A stretch of 64,000 nt of DNA, taken from NCBI GenBank assembly GCA_019744815.1, contig JAIEUA010000011.1, positions 310,001 to 374,000 on the forward strand, given 5' to 3'. Positions 17,316-26,203 of the stretch are shown here, one piece after another. The position numbers and the translations under genes are program-made. Position 1 is the stretch's first letter. Each line of letters starts with the position of its first letter. The stretch is from Phycisphaerales bacterium. GTDB lineage: Bacteria > Planctomycetota > Phycisphaerae > Phycisphaerales > UBA1924. Below the pieces are notes generated by a model, which did no database searches, was not told the origin of the DNA, and worked only from the letters and a program-made list of their open reading frames with translations.

Positions 17316-19651
17316 CGCGCACCCTCCTTCGCGGAAACGTTCGCGCTGAGCACCTTGTCGCCGGCCTTGAAGGTCTCACGGGCGGTCGGAGCAACGGCCG
17401 GTGCCGCCGGCGCGTCCGCCGGCTGGCTGATGTCCTTGCCCAAGCGCTGCAGGTAGGCGACCAGGGCAATGACCTTCTTGTCACCCATCCCCTCAAAGCC
17501 GCCCTGCTTCACCAGGTCCTCGGCCATCTGCTTGGCTTGCACGCGAGCCGCTTCGATAGCCTTGCCACTCTTGACGTTCTCCCCGTAGGGGACGCCGAGC
17601 ATCGCCATCACGTCAACTCGGCGCTGGATGCCCTCAAAGTCGAGCGGCTGATTGAGCAGGTGCTCATAGGTAGGCATGATCGAGTTGGCGTTGAGGTCGC
17701 GTGGGTTTTTGAAGTGACGCACGTGCCAGTCGTTGCTCTGGCGGCCACCCTCGCGTGCGAGGTCCGGTCCGATGCGACGGCTGCCCCACTGGAAGGGATG
17801 GTCGTAGACGAACTCGCCGGGCTTGCTGTACTCGCCGTAACGCTTGGTCTCGGCCCAGATCGGGCGGATCATCTGCGAGTGGCAGTTGTAGCAACCCTCG
17901 GCGATGTAGATCTCGCGGCCCGCAAGCTCGAGCGGGGTGTACGGCTTCACGCTCGCGATCGTCGGGACGTTCGACGAGATCAGGAACGTGGGGATGATCT
18001 CAAACAGCGACGCCGTCACCACCGCGACGATCGCGAGGATGGTGAACTTCAGCGGCTTGCGCTCCCACACGCGGTGGAACCAGCCGGAGACAAAGACCGA
18101 GTCGGCCGCGAGGGCGACGCCGAGGTTGCCGGCGAGCTGGGTTTCGGGCACCGGAGGGTCGATGTAGCGCGGGGCCAGAGCCGGAGCGGTGATGATCGGC
18201 TCGTCGTAGACCTTGGCGCGGTTGAGAACGGTCATGACCGTGTTGAGGGCGAGCATCAGCACGCCGACGAAGTAGAGCAGACCGCCGACGACGCGGATCC
18301 AGCAAAAGGGCATGAGCGCGGTGACGGTCTCGACAAAGTCAGGGAACGCGAGGCGGCCGCTGGCGTCGAACGCACGCCACATCAGGCCCTGGGTGATGCC
18401 GCCGGTGTAGATCGGGATCACGTAGAGCAGGATCCCGATGGTGCCGATCCACAGGTGGGTCGACATCAGCTTCTTGCTCCAAAGGTTGGTCTGGAAGAGC
18501 CGCGGCAGAAGCCAGTAGATCATGCCGAAGCTCATGAACCCGTTCCAGCCGAGCGCGCCAGAGTGGACGTGCGCGATCGTCCAATCGGTGTAGTGCGAAA
18601 GCGCGTTCACGCTCTTGATCGAGAGCATCGGGCCCTCAAAGGTCGCCATGCCGTAGAACGTGATGCCGAGCACGTAGAACTTCAGGATCGGATCAACGGC
18701 GACGCGGTTCCACGCGCCGCGGAGCGTGAGCAGGCCGTTGATCATGCCGCCCCACGACGGCATCCACAGCATCACCGAGAAGAGCATGCCCAGCGTGCTG
18801 GCCCAGGCGGGCAGAGCGGTGTAGTGCAGGTGGTGCGGCCCGGCCCAGATGTACATGAACACCAGGCTCCAGAAGTGCACGATCGAGAGCCGGTACGAGT
18901 ACACCGGCTTCTCCGCGGCCTTGGGCAGGAAGTAGTACATCAAGCCCAAGAACGGCGTGGTGAGGAAGAACGCCACAGCGTTGTGCCCGTACCACCACTG
19001 CATGAACGCGTCCTGCACGCCGGCGTAGACCGAGTAGCTCTTGGTCAGCGTCACCGGGATCGCGAGGCTGTTGAAGACGTGCAGCATCGTGACCGTCACG
19101 ATGGTGGCGATGTAAAACCACAGCGCGACGTACATGTGCCGCTCGCGACGCACCGCGAGCGTGCCAAAGAAGTTGACTCCGAAGAACCCGAGCCAGACGA
19201 CCGCGATCGCGAGGTCGATGGGCCACTCGAGTTCGGCGTACTCCTTGCCCTGGGTGATGCCGAAGGGCAGCGTCAGGGCGGCGGAGACGATGATCGCCTG
19301 CCAGCCCCAGAAGTGCAGGTTGCTCAGGACGTCGCTGAACATCCGGGCCTTGCACAGCCGCTGGGTGCTGTAGTAGATCGCGGCAAACAGGGCGTTGCCG
19401 GCGAACGCGAAGATGACCGCGTTGGTGTGCAGCGGGCGGAGGCGGCCGAAGCTGGTCCATTCCAGGCCAAGGTTCGCCGCGGGAAGCGCGAGCTGCACCG
19501 CGATGATGAGCCCGACGAGCATGCCCACCACGCCCCACAGCACCGTGGCGAGCACAAACTTGCGGACGATGGCGTCGTCGTACTTGAAGGACTCGAGGCG
19601 TGTGGCCCCGTCTTCACCGATGGGCTGGGTTGCCTGTGCTGGGTGGCTCAT
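17312..19651 (-). CDS. ccoNO: Fused cbb3 oxidase subunits I and II (CcoN-CcoO)
   Basis: A 779-residue fusion. Residues 1 to about 500 are the multi-span haem-copper catalytic subunit, with histidine-bearing blocks GRLRPLHTNAVIF, WWYGHNAVAFF, AGPHHLHYTALPAW and DWTIAHVHSGALGWNG. The C-terminal about 230 residues are CcoO, anchored by one helix and carrying the c-haem motif CYNCH and the GSRRIGPDL block. It reduces O2 to water at low oxygen and pumps protons. Start 19651 (MSHPAQ) has GGAGAA upstream; the open frame extends to 19774 without family similarity. First gene of the operon. Confidence 0.94.
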   Translation of the reverse strand: MSHPAQATQPIGEDGATRLESFKYDDAIVRKFVLATVLWGVVGMLVGLIIAVQLALPAANLGLEWTSFGRLRPLHTNAVIFAFAGNALFAAIYYSTQRLCKARMFSDVLSNLHFWGWQAIIVSAALTLPFGITQGKEYAELEWPIDLAIAVVWLGFFGVNFFGTLAVRRERHMYVALWFYIATIVTVTMLHVFNSLAIPVTLTKSYSVYAGVQDAFMQWWYGHNAVAFFLTTPFLGLMYYFLPKAAEKPVYSYRLSIVHFWSLVFMYIWAGPHHLHYTALPAWASTLGMLFSVMLWMPSWGGMINGLLTLRGAWNRVAVDPILKFYVLGITFYGMATFEGPMLSIKSVNALSHYTDWTIAHVHSGALGWNGFMSFGMIYWLLPRLFQTNLWSKKLMSTHLWIGTIGILLYVIPIYTGGITQGLMWRAFDASGRLAFPDFVETVTALMPFCWIRVVGGLLYFVGVLMLALNTVMTVLNRAKVYDEPIITAPALAPRYIDPPVPETQLAGNLGVALAADSVFVSGWFHRVWERKPLKFTILAIVAVVTASLFEIIPTFLISSNVPTIASVKPYTPLELAGREIYIAEGCYNCHSQMIRPIWAETKRYGEYSKPGEFVYDHPFQWGSRRIGPDLAREGGRQSNDWHVRHFKNPRDLNANSIMPTYEHLLNQPLDFEGIQRRVDVMAMLGVPYGENVKSGKAIEAARVQAKQMAEDLVKQGGFEGMGDKKVIALVAYLQRLGKDISQPADAPAAPAVAPTARETFKAGDKVLSANVSAKEGAR

Positions 19652-19708
19652 CCGCGATTCTCCGAAAGGGAAATGCCGCCGAAAGGCGACAAGCCGACTC
19701 AAATATCG

Positions 19709-19744
19709 GCTATCAGAATAGCTGACACTCCGGTCGCCTGTCAA
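19709..19744 (-). promoter_or_regulatory. cco operon promoter with overlapping inverted repeat
   Basis: On the minus strand TTGACA (19744-19739), an 18-base spacer and TATTCT (19720-19715) form a strong sigma70-like promoter. The inverted repeat GCTATcagaATAGC (19709-19722) sits on the -10 box, where a regulator would block or control RNA polymerase. The nearby divergent Rrf2 gene is the obvious candidate regulator. That link is inferred. Confidence 0.65.
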
Positions 19745-19832
19745 GTCGGCGGCAAAAATCGTGGCTTTGGGCACAAAATCATCGAATCAAGCATCCCAAT
19801 CCGGTACAATCACCCGTACCAGCAGTGTGATC

Positions 19833-19861
19833 TTGTCGAATAGTCTATCGCCTAGTAATCT
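19833..19861 (+). promoter_or_regulatory. Promoter of the Rrf2 regulator gene with ATAG/CTAT repeat
   Basis: TTGTCG (19833-19838), a 17-base spacer and TAATCT (19856-19861) precede the Rrf2 start by 17 bases. The spacer contains the inverted repeat ATAGtCTAT (19840-19848), with half-sites like those in the cco promoter. Confidence 0.6.
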
Positions 19862-19878
19862 ATCTGCGGAGAATCACC

Positions 19879-20361
19879 ATGCTCAGCCAGGCTTCGGGCT
19901 ACGCCATTTCCGCGATGGGACACATTGCCGCCGCCGGGGGCAAGCCGGTTCTGATCAAGGAAATCGCCGAGGCCGCCGCGATTCCCGGACCGTACTTGGG
20001 CAAGATCATCAACGCCCTGGCCAAGCGGGGGCTGGTGAACACCCAGCGCGGCGTGGGCGGCGGCGTCACCCTCGCCCGTCCGGCCACGGAAATCTGCCTG
20101 AAAGACGTCTGCATCTCCCTGGACGACCCCGCCTGCAAGACTTTCTGCATGCTGGGCACCGCGGAATGCTCCGACGCCCGCGCCTGCCCGGCGCACAAGT
20201 TCTGGACCGCCCATCGGACCAAGCTGTACGCCTTCCTGGAATCCACCAGCGTCGCCGACATCGCGGCCTTCGAGTCGCGCCGCCGCTGGCGGGCCGAGGT
20301 GGACGCCATTTCCGGTGAAACGAGTCAGAACGCGGCCTCGACGGGTTCCTCGGTCGAATAG
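19879..20361 (+). CDS. Rrf2-family transcriptional regulator, probable Fe-S sensor
   Basis: 160 residues. The N-terminal winged helix (GYAISAMGHIAAAGG, EIAEAAAIPGPYLGKIINAL, GLVNTQRGVGGGVTLAR) is typical of the Rrf2 family (IscR, NsrR, RsrR). C90, C97 and C103 give an IscR/NsrR-like C-X6-C-X5-C cluster-binding spacing; further Cys are at 73, 78 and 86. It is divergent from the cbb3 operon, so it likely controls oxidase expression in response to oxygen, NO or Fe-S status. The RBS GGAGAA is well placed. Confidence 0.9.
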   Translation: MLSQASGYAISAMGHIAAAGGKPVLIKEIAEAAAIPGPYLGKIINALAKRGLVNTQRGVGGGVTLARPATEICLKDVCISLDDPACKTFCMLGTAECSDARACPAHKFWTAHRTKLYAFLESTSVADIAAFESRRRWRAEVDAISGETSQNAASTGSSVE

Positions 20362-20542
20362 GCCCAGCTCGACATCCCGGCGTGCCCTCTCGCGGAGGGC
20401 TCCAGATCTTGAGCCTGATTCAGGAATCCCCGCCCGGTCGGGCGTGGTACATTCTGTGTCCGAAGATACTGCGAGCCCGCGGCAGGCGGGACGGCGGATC
20501 AAGACGTGTCGCGGCGGGGGATTGTGGGCGAGGAGCAGTTCG

Positions 20543-21943
20543 ATGCGACGTGTGAGTTCTCTGTGCGTGTTGCTGGCCTCCGCGGGTTCCGTGGCGTCGG
20601 CTCAGCAGCCGGCCCAACAGCCGGCCCAGCAACCGGCCCAGCAACCCATGCAAGAACAAGTCCCCGCCCGAGTGCGGCCGGACTATCCCAAAGTCACCGA
20701 AGGTCCCTATATCGAGAAGACCCTCCCGAAGGAGTGGATCCTCAAGATCACCCTCGACATCCTGAGCGAACAGGGCTTCACAGGCGTGGTGCCCACCAAT
20801 CAATCACGCCAGCCCTTCCAGTTTGAGCAGATGGTCATGGTCTGGCCGTTCGTCAACTCGGCGGCCAACTCGCAGCTCAAGCCCGGACAGATCCAGAGCT
20901 GGCTCCGGTTCAACGCCCACGACGTCATCAGCGGCCCTTTCGCGAAGGAAACCACGCCGGACAACCCGCGTCCGATGCTGTTCAAGAAAATGGCCAACGA
21001 GGATCTGTACCCGGCGGGTGTCCATCTCGGCGTTTGGACCTGGGAAAAACCCGTGACGGTCAACGCGGTTCAGCTCCAGATCGACATCCCCAGCACCTCT
21101 TGGCGGACCAAGATCGACGACGCGGGCTCGCTCAACGTGCAATGGCCCAAAGGGCCCTGGCCAGAGGAAGCCTCCGCGTGCTTCCAACCCGAGATGTACG
21201 TCGACTACGGCGTCGATCCCCGCACCGCCGAGATCAAGATGTATGACCGCAAGGTCATCATCGATACCGTCAAGGCCTGGACCAAGGGCAACCCCAAAGA
21301 GATCACGCCCGCTCGGCTCGCCAAGTTCCTTGCGTTCCAGGTGAACAGCGCCATGCGGGTCACCAAGCAGGGCTTCAACCTCAGCCCGCGGACCCACTTC
21401 ATGGAAGGCCTCGATATGCAGGGTGCTCCGGGCGCCCTCAAGTCGGGCATCGGCAGCATGATCGACATCGGCACCGTGCTGGTGAGCGTGATGCGCGAAG
21501 CCGGGCTCCCCGCTCGTTTGGTCTATGCGTACCAGGGCGAGCAGCACTCGCGTGACGGCCTGTATCTGCGCACCTGGACTCAGGAAGAACGCCTGCGGAC
21601 CTGGGTCGAGTACTGCCTCTATGACGAGGACAAAAAGACCGTCAACTGGGTGCCGATCGACTACGGCATGCTTCGCACAACGTCCTCTGCCATGCAGGAT
21701 CTGAACAAGCCTTGGCGCTACGTTGGGGACATCAATTTCATCGGCGACATGATCCCGATCGCTTTCCAGGCCTTCCCGCCGACGACGGTGATGTCGTACG
21801 GCTCGCCCGCGTTCTGGGGCTGGAACATGAAGCCCGGGATCCCGTCCATCACCTACCAATCCATCGCGATCAGCGCGAGCCCGGCTCAGATCTCTCCCGG
21901 TGACGGTTCACCCAGCGACACGGCCCAGCGACCGAAGCGATAG
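20543..21943 (+). CDS. Secreted transglutaminase-like protein with degenerate active site
   Basis: 466 residues. Start 20543 has AGGAG upstream and begins a signal peptide (MRRVSSLCVLLASAGSVASA). A short tandem QQPA repeat follows the cleavage region. Residues about 290-400 resemble a transglutaminase-like fold: MREAGLPARLVYAYQ, then RTWVEYCLYD and VNWVPIDYG. The usual catalytic Cys position (G-C-...-GIPAR) reads GSMIDIGT, and the usual His before WVE is Arg, so it is probably non-catalytic. The role is unknown, possibly in the cell envelope. Confidence 0.65.
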   Translation: MRRVSSLCVLLASAGSVASAQQPAQQPAQQPAQQPMQEQVPARVRPDYPKVTEGPYIEKTLPKEWILKITLDILSEQGFTGVVPTNQSRQPFQFEQMVMVWPFVNSAANSQLKPGQIQSWLRFNAHDVISGPFAKETTPDNPRPMLFKKMANEDLYPAGVHLGVWTWEKPVTVNAVQLQIDIPSTSWRTKIDDAGSLNVQWPKGPWPEEASACFQPEMYVDYGVDPRTAEIKMYDRKVIIDTVKAWTKGNPKEITPARLAKFLAFQVNSAMRVTKQGFNLSPRTHFMEGLDMQGAPGALKSGIGSMIDIGTVLVSVMREAGLPARLVYAYQGEQHSRDGLYLRTWTQEERLRTWVEYCLYDEDKKTVNWVPIDYGMLRTTSSAMQDLNKPWRYVGDINFIGDMIPIAFQAFPPTTVMSYGSPAFWGWNMKPGIPSITYQSIAISASPAQISPGDGSPSDTAQRPKR

Positions 21944-22075
21944 CGAGATCTCGCTGGCCGAAGCGTGCAACGATGCGTCGGCCTTCACCCGGCCGAACCG
22001 GCGGGACCGCGAGCCTCGATTGCGATCGACGTCTGATCAAGACGGTCCGAACACCTGCGGTCGGAGATCTGTCGC

Positions 22076-22621
22076 ATGACGAAGTTCGTTTTCGGGATGA
22101 ACCAATCGCTGGACGGCTTCGTCAACCACACGGCGCTTCCGACACCCAGCCGCACGCTCTTCCGTCACTACGTCGAGCAAGCTCGCGCCCAGACGGGCAG
22201 CGTGTACGGTCGCCATCTGTACGAGCTCATGCGCTACTGGGATGAGGATCGTCCCGAATGGGATGAGGACCATCGCGCGTTCGCCGCGGCGTGGCGGAAG
22301 CAGCCGAAGTGGGTTGTGTCGCGTTCACTGAAGTCGGTCGGTCCCAACGCCACCCTTGTTTCGGACGACATCGGCGCGATCCTCCAGGCGCTGAAGGATC
22401 GTCTCGTCGGCGAGATTCAGGTGGGCGGGCCGCACTTGGCCAGAAGCCTGACCGCACTTGGCCTCGTGGATGAATACCGGCTTTACGTCCAACCCGTCGT
22501 GCTCGGTGAGGGCCTGCGGTTCTTTTTCGATTCTCGCCCGCCGCTGCGATTGGTCTCCAGCGATCGCATCGATGAGGACGTGATCCTGTTGACGTACGCG
22601 TCCGGGGAGTCGCGGCGCTGA
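22076..22621 (+). CDS. Dihydrofolate reductase/RibD C-terminal family protein
   Basis: 181 residues matching the RibD_C/DHFR-like reductase fold: MTKFVFGMNQSLDGFVNH at the start, GRHLYELM, a middle WVVSRSLKS, then IQVGGPHLARSLTALGLVDE and QPVVLGEGLRFF. Such stand-alone proteins are widespread and mostly uncharacterised. They are not the housekeeping FolA. The substrate is unknown. The gene stands alone. Confidence 0.85.
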   Translation: MTKFVFGMNQSLDGFVNHTALPTPSRTLFRHYVEQARAQTGSVYGRHLYELMRYWDEDRPEWDEDHRAFAAAWRKQPKWVVSRSLKSVGPNATLVSDDIGAILQALKDRLVGEIQVGGPHLARSLTALGLVDEYRLYVQPVVLGEGLRFFFDSRPPLRLVSSDRIDEDVILLTYASGESRR

Positions 22622-22740
22622 TGCGACCGTCCGTTCCGCGAGGTCGCGGATGCTCACGTCGGATCTGAGCGGCAACGCGCGAACATCAGCGTCGATCTCG
22701 AGCTCGCTCCATGCTCGTTTCCATTGGGCACAGGCATGGG

Positions 22741-23544
22741 CTAGGGCAAGAACGTGTAATCCGGCGTCTCGTTGACGATGCCCGAGGGCACCCGCAATCG
22801 CATCGCCGCGTGCAGATCGACGAAAAGCAGGTTCGCCTCGACGGCGGATCGGTGGTACCAGATCGAGCCGCGGTCGCCGCCTTGTTGGTAGTTGTAGATC
22901 GGGTGGGTGCCGATCATCCAGGTCTTGGCGGTGTTTCGGACGACCGGCATGGGTCCGCCGCTGCCGTCGGCGTTGCGGGGGACGAGCGTGGGGTAGTCGT
23001 CGCCCCGGAGATCGTGGTCGTTGAGCGTGTAGCTGGCGCCCACCAGGTCGTAGTAGGACTCGGTGGAAGAGAACTGGGGAATGGGAACGCCGGTCTTGCG
23101 TGCGCCCCTGTCCACGGGTGATCGGAACGCGTCCAGTTCGACCCGGGGCTGACCGGGGACGGGAGCGGGTGGATCGGTGCTGAGGACGTAGCGGTTGAGG
23201 GGGCGTTTGTTGGCGCCGACGGTGTTGATGCCGTAGAAGGGGAGCGTGCCGGTGGTACCCGCGAAGAGTGCCCCGATGACGGCGGTTCCGCCGCCGGGCA
23301 GCGGCCCCGCGGCCTGGGGCAGCGTGTCGCGGAAGTCGTTGAAATAGAGCGAGACGCCGGCGCCGATGGTGCGGAGCTTGGAGAGGCAGACCAGCGATCG
23401 GGCGGAGAGCCGCGCCTGACCCAAGGTGGGCAGAAGAATGCCGATCAGCACCGCGATGATGGCGATGACGACGAGGAGCTCGATGAGCGTGAACGCACGA
23501 CGCACGGATCGAGCGTAGGGATCGAATCGGCGTGGCGGCGTCAT
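22741..23544 (-). CDS. Prepilin-like protein with N-terminal methylation motif
   Basis: 267 residues. Near the N-terminus RRAFTLIELLVVIAIIAVLI is a type IV prepilin/pseudopilin cleavage and membrane helix, with Ala instead of the usual Gly before F. The C-terminal WYHRSAVEANLLFVDLHAAM matches the H-X9-D(G/L)H style tail of planctomycete pseudopilin-like proteins. Start 23544 lies just after adk on the same strand with a 20-base gap, so it may be cotranscribed. It probably assembles in a type II secretion-like or pilus-like system; no other such genes are nearby. Confidence 0.85.
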   Translation of the reverse strand: MTPPRRFDPYARSVRRAFTLIELLVVIAIIAVLIGILLPTLGQARLSARSLVCLSKLRTIGAGVSLYFNDFRDTLPQAAGPLPGGGTAVIGALFAGTTGTLPFYGINTVGANKRPLNRYVLSTDPPAPVPGQPRVELDAFRSPVDRGARKTGVPIPQFSSTESYYDLVGASYTLNDHDLRGDDYPTLVPRNADGSGGPMPVVRNTAKTWMIGTHPIYNYQQGGDRGSIWYHRSAVEANLLFVDLHAAMRLRVPSGIVNETPDYTFLP

Positions 23545-23564
23545 GTGGCCGCGAGACGGGCGTG

Positions 23565-24197
23565 TCACTTCAGCTCGTTGGCCAGCGGGTTCTTGAAGTG
23601 TGTGTCCTGAATCGGGGCGACCGCATCGAGCACCTTGGAGAGCACCAGAGCCGGTGCGCCGACCGCGCTCACCTCGGTGACGAGGTGCTTGGGGTAGTGG
23701 GCCAGCACCGGGAAGGTGTCGCGCTCGTAGACGTCCCACCGACGCCGGATCACTTCCTCGCGGGCGTCGTCGGGGCGGTTCTCTTTGAGCGCACGACGGG
23801 CGAGACGCTTGATCATCTCTTCCTTGTCGTCGCACTTGAGGTGCACGATCTTGAGAACGTTGATGTACTTGTGCATCAGCCGCGCCTGGGCCACGTTGCG
23901 GGGCAGGCCGTCGAGGATGAGCATGTCGGCGCGGGGCTTGTAGATGCCGAGCGTGGTGTAGGCATGGATGGTCTGCGACCAGAGGCGGATGACCACGTCG
24001 TCGGGAACGAGCTCCCCGCGGGAGGAGTACGAATAGAAGATCTTGCCGATGTCGGAATTGATGTCGATGTTGCGGAACATCTCGCCGGTCGACATGTGGA
24101 AGAAGCCGGGGATCTCCGCGAGGATCTTGCCCTGCGTTCCTTTGCCCGCGCCCGGGGCGCCGAAGAGGAGAATGGTTTGGTAGCGGTCGTCGGACAT
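23565..24197 (-). CDS. adk: Adenylate kinase
   Basis: 210 residues. P-loop GAPGAGKGTQ (residues 12-21), AMP site MSTGEMFR, DGLPRNVAQ, and the LID/R-rich region AREEVIRRRWDVYERDT. It interconverts ATP, AMP and ADP. There is no zinc-type LID, consistent with short-form adenylate kinases. In most bacteria adk follows secY in the spc operon; here it is beyond pheS, displaced from that order. Confidence 0.9.
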   Translation of the reverse strand: MSDDRYQTILLFGAPGAGKGTQGKILAEIPGFFHMSTGEMFRNIDINSDIGKIFYSYSSRGELVPDDVVIRLWSQTIHAYTTLGIYKPRADMLILDGLPRNVAQARLMHKYINVLKIVHLKCDDKEEMIKRLARRALKENRPDDAREEVIRRRWDVYERDTFPVLAHYPKHLVTEVSAVGAPALVLSKVLDAVAPIQDTHFKNPLANELK

Positions 24198-24318
24198 GGC
24201 GATTCCCAATGCCGCGGCGGCAGCAGCCACCTCGGCGGCGCACGATCGCGGGCCGAAGTGTAATCGGACAATTCGCGCCGCGTCTTGCTCGGGGGTTGTA
24301 CGGATGCCCGTTACCTGT

Positions 24319-24344
24319 CCGGAAATCAATCCGGACCCGCGATG
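24319..24344. other. Inverted repeat between adk and pheS
   Basis: GTCCGG and CCGGAC are separated by 8 bases in the 169-base gap between pheS and adk. The arms are short and there is no clear T-run, so its role is uncertain. Confidence 0.3.
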
Positions 24345-24366
24345 CTTGCGCCTCCGGAAAGCAGGC

Positions 24367-25407
24367 TCAGACCTGATTCAAGAACCGCAGGTCGTTCTCG
24401 AACAGCAAACGAATATCCGGGATGCCGTAGCGGCCCATGGCGATGCGCTCGATGCCGAAGCCGAAGGCGAAGCCGGTCCACTCTTCGGGGTCGATGCCGC
24501 AGAGCTGGAGCACGGCGGGGTCGACCATGCCGCAGCCGCCGAGTTCGATCCAGCGGGCGGGCTGGTCTTCGCGGAGACGGATCTTCATGTCGAGCTCGGC
24601 GCTCGGCTCGGTGAACGGGAAGAAGCTGGGCCGCAGGCGGATCTCGGCGTCGTCGCCGAAGTAGGCCCGCGCGAACTGCAGGAGCGTGGTCTTGAGATCG
24701 ATCATCGACACGCCGCGGTCGAGGTAGAGGCCCTCGATCTGATGGAACATGAACGAGTGTGTGGCGTCGACGGTGTCGGGGCGGTAGACGCGGCCCGGCG
24801 AGACGATCTTTATGGGCTTGGTGAGCTTGCCGCCGCCGGCCTTGACCGCGGCTTCCATCACGCGGATCTGCACCGTGCTGGTCTGCGAGCGGATCATGCG
24901 AGGCCGCTCGGTCTTGCGCGGGTCGTCGACATAGAAATTGTCGATCGGGTCGCGGGCCGGATGGCCGGCGGGGATGTTGAGCTTGATGAAGTTGTGCTCG
25001 TCGTCTTCGAGCTCTGGGCCCTCGGCGACCTCGAAGCCCATGCGCCCGAAGACCTCGGCCAGCTCGTCGATCACGCGGGTGATGATGTGGGGCTTGCCCA
25101 GACCCTGACTCGTGACGAGTCCGGGCTCGGTCACGTCGAGACGCTCGGCGTGGGCCGAAGCACCGGCGGCGATCGCGGCCTTCTTCTCTTCGAACGCGGC
25201 CTCGAGCGCGGCCTTGACCTGGTTCATTCGCGCGCCGACCGCGGGCTTCTGGTCCTTGGGAACGTCCTTGAACCCGCCCATCGCGGCCTTCAGCTTGCCG
25301 CTGCCGGCGAGGTAGGCGAGGCGCCAGGCCTCGAGCGCGTCGGGCGAGGCGACGGCGGAGAGCTCGGCGAGGCCGCTGGACTGCAATTGATCAAGATGCT
25401 CGAGCAT
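24367..25407 (-). CDS. pheS: Phenylalanyl-tRNA synthetase alpha subunit
   Basis: 346 residues of a class II synthetase. Motif 2 region SFMFHQIEGLYLDRGVSM, motif 3 GFAFGFGIERIAMGRYGI, plus the preceding PSFFPFTEPSAELDM block. The N-terminal coiled-coil arm is present (ARMNQVKAALEAAFEEKKA). It charges tRNA-Phe with PheT; pheT is not next to it here. It begins just past the terminator of the rplQ cluster, so it likely has its own promoter. Confidence 0.94.
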   Translation of the reverse strand: MLEHLDQLQSSGLAELSAVASPDALEAWRLAYLAGSGKLKAAMGGFKDVPKDQKPAVGARMNQVKAALEAAFEEKKAAIAAGASAHAERLDVTEPGLVTSQGLGKPHIITRVIDELAEVFGRMGFEVAEGPELEDDEHNFIKLNIPAGHPARDPIDNFYVDDPRKTERPRMIRSQTSTVQIRVMEAAVKAGGGKLTKPIKIVSPGRVYRPDTVDATHSFMFHQIEGLYLDRGVSMIDLKTTLLQFARAYFGDDAEIRLRPSFFPFTEPSAELDMKIRLREDQPARWIELGGCGMVDPAVLQLCGIDPEEWTGFAFGFGIERIAMGRYGIPDIRLLFENDLRFLNQV

Positions 25408-25444
25408 GGGCGTGATGGTATCGGGATGACGATCGCGTGCGCCG

Positions 25445-25477
25445 GAAAAGACACGACCCGCGTTCCCGCGGGCCGTG
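25445..25477 (-). terminator. Terminator of the rpoA-rplQ transcript
   Basis: On the minus strand a 10-bp stem with one G-U pair (CACGGCCCGC and GCGGGTCGTG), loop of 6, then TCTTTTC. It lies between the rplQ stop (25586) and the pheS start (25407). Confidence 0.7.
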
Positions 25478-25585
25478 ACGATCGATTCGTTGTCTCTTCA
25501 AGCTCTCTCTGACTCGGCTTCAGCGGGGCTCCCCCACCGCTCCCCACCCCTCCCCCCACCACTTCGTGACCGCCCCCACGCTTGC

Positions 25586-26203
25586 TTAGGACTTGGCTTC
25601 GGATTTCCGAACCTTGGCGGCAAACGCGGTGCGCTTGTCGGCGGTGCGGCGACGGGTGCTGGGCTTGCCGCCGATCTCGGGGCCTTCCTCGTTGCCGACG
25701 AACTGCAGCACGCAGAGCTCCGCCGCGTCACCGATGCGGTGGCGGCCGAGCTTCACGATGCGGGTGTAGCCACCCGGGCGATCGGCGAACTTGGGGGCAA
25801 CGTTGTCGAAGATGTGCTTGACGAGCTTGGGAGCCTTGCGGAGCTCGCCGTAGCGGTTGCGCTCGACCTCTTCGCTCTTGGGGAGCGGGAAGAAGCCCTC
25901 GCGGAACTCGCGGAGCTGGTTGACGTGGTTCTTCTCTTCCTCGGTGGCCTTCTTGGGGAGGTACATCCACTCGAAAGCCTGGCGGTCGCCGCCGAGCTTG
26001 GCGATGACGCGGCGACGCGAGGCGAGGTCGCCCTTCTTGGCGTCGGTGATGATCTTCTCGACCAGCGGCTGGACGGCCTTGGCCTTGGGGATCGTGGTGG
26101 TGATCTGGCCGTGCTCGAAGACAGCGGCGGCGAGATTGCGCAGCATCGCATCGCGGTGCGAGGACGTGCGGGTGAGGCGAGAACCGGCGCGACGGTGGCG
26201 CAT
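25586..26203 (-). CDS. rplQ: 50S ribosomal protein L17, enlarged
   Basis: 205 residues, against about 120-130 in most bacteria. The N-terminal L17 core is clear (MRHRRAGSRLTRTSSHRDAM and TTTIPKAKAVQPLVEKIIT), as is the later GGYTRIVKLGRHRIGDAAEL. Between them is an insertion of about 45 residues (after KLGGDRQAFEWM), and the C-terminus has a 35-residue basic tail. Start 26203 is the family start. It follows rpoA, as usual. Confidence 0.93.
   Translation of the reverse strand: MRHRRAGSRLTRTSSHRDAMLRNLAAAVFEHGQITTTIPKAKAVQPLVEKIITDAKKGDLASRRRVIAKLGGDRQAFEWMYLPKKATEEEKNHVNQLREFREGFFPLPKSEEVERNRYGELRKAPKLVKHIFDNVAPKFADRPGGYTRIVKLGRHRIGDAAELCVLQFVGNEEGPEIGGKPSTRRRTADKRTAFAAKVRKSEAKS

Noticed and set aside
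17537-19843. A 768-residue open frame on the plus strand opposite ccoNO
   Set aside because: It is rich in Arg, Asp, Glu and Val, as expected for the complement of a high-GC gene, and has no family features. The minus strand encodes a clear cbb3 oxidase.
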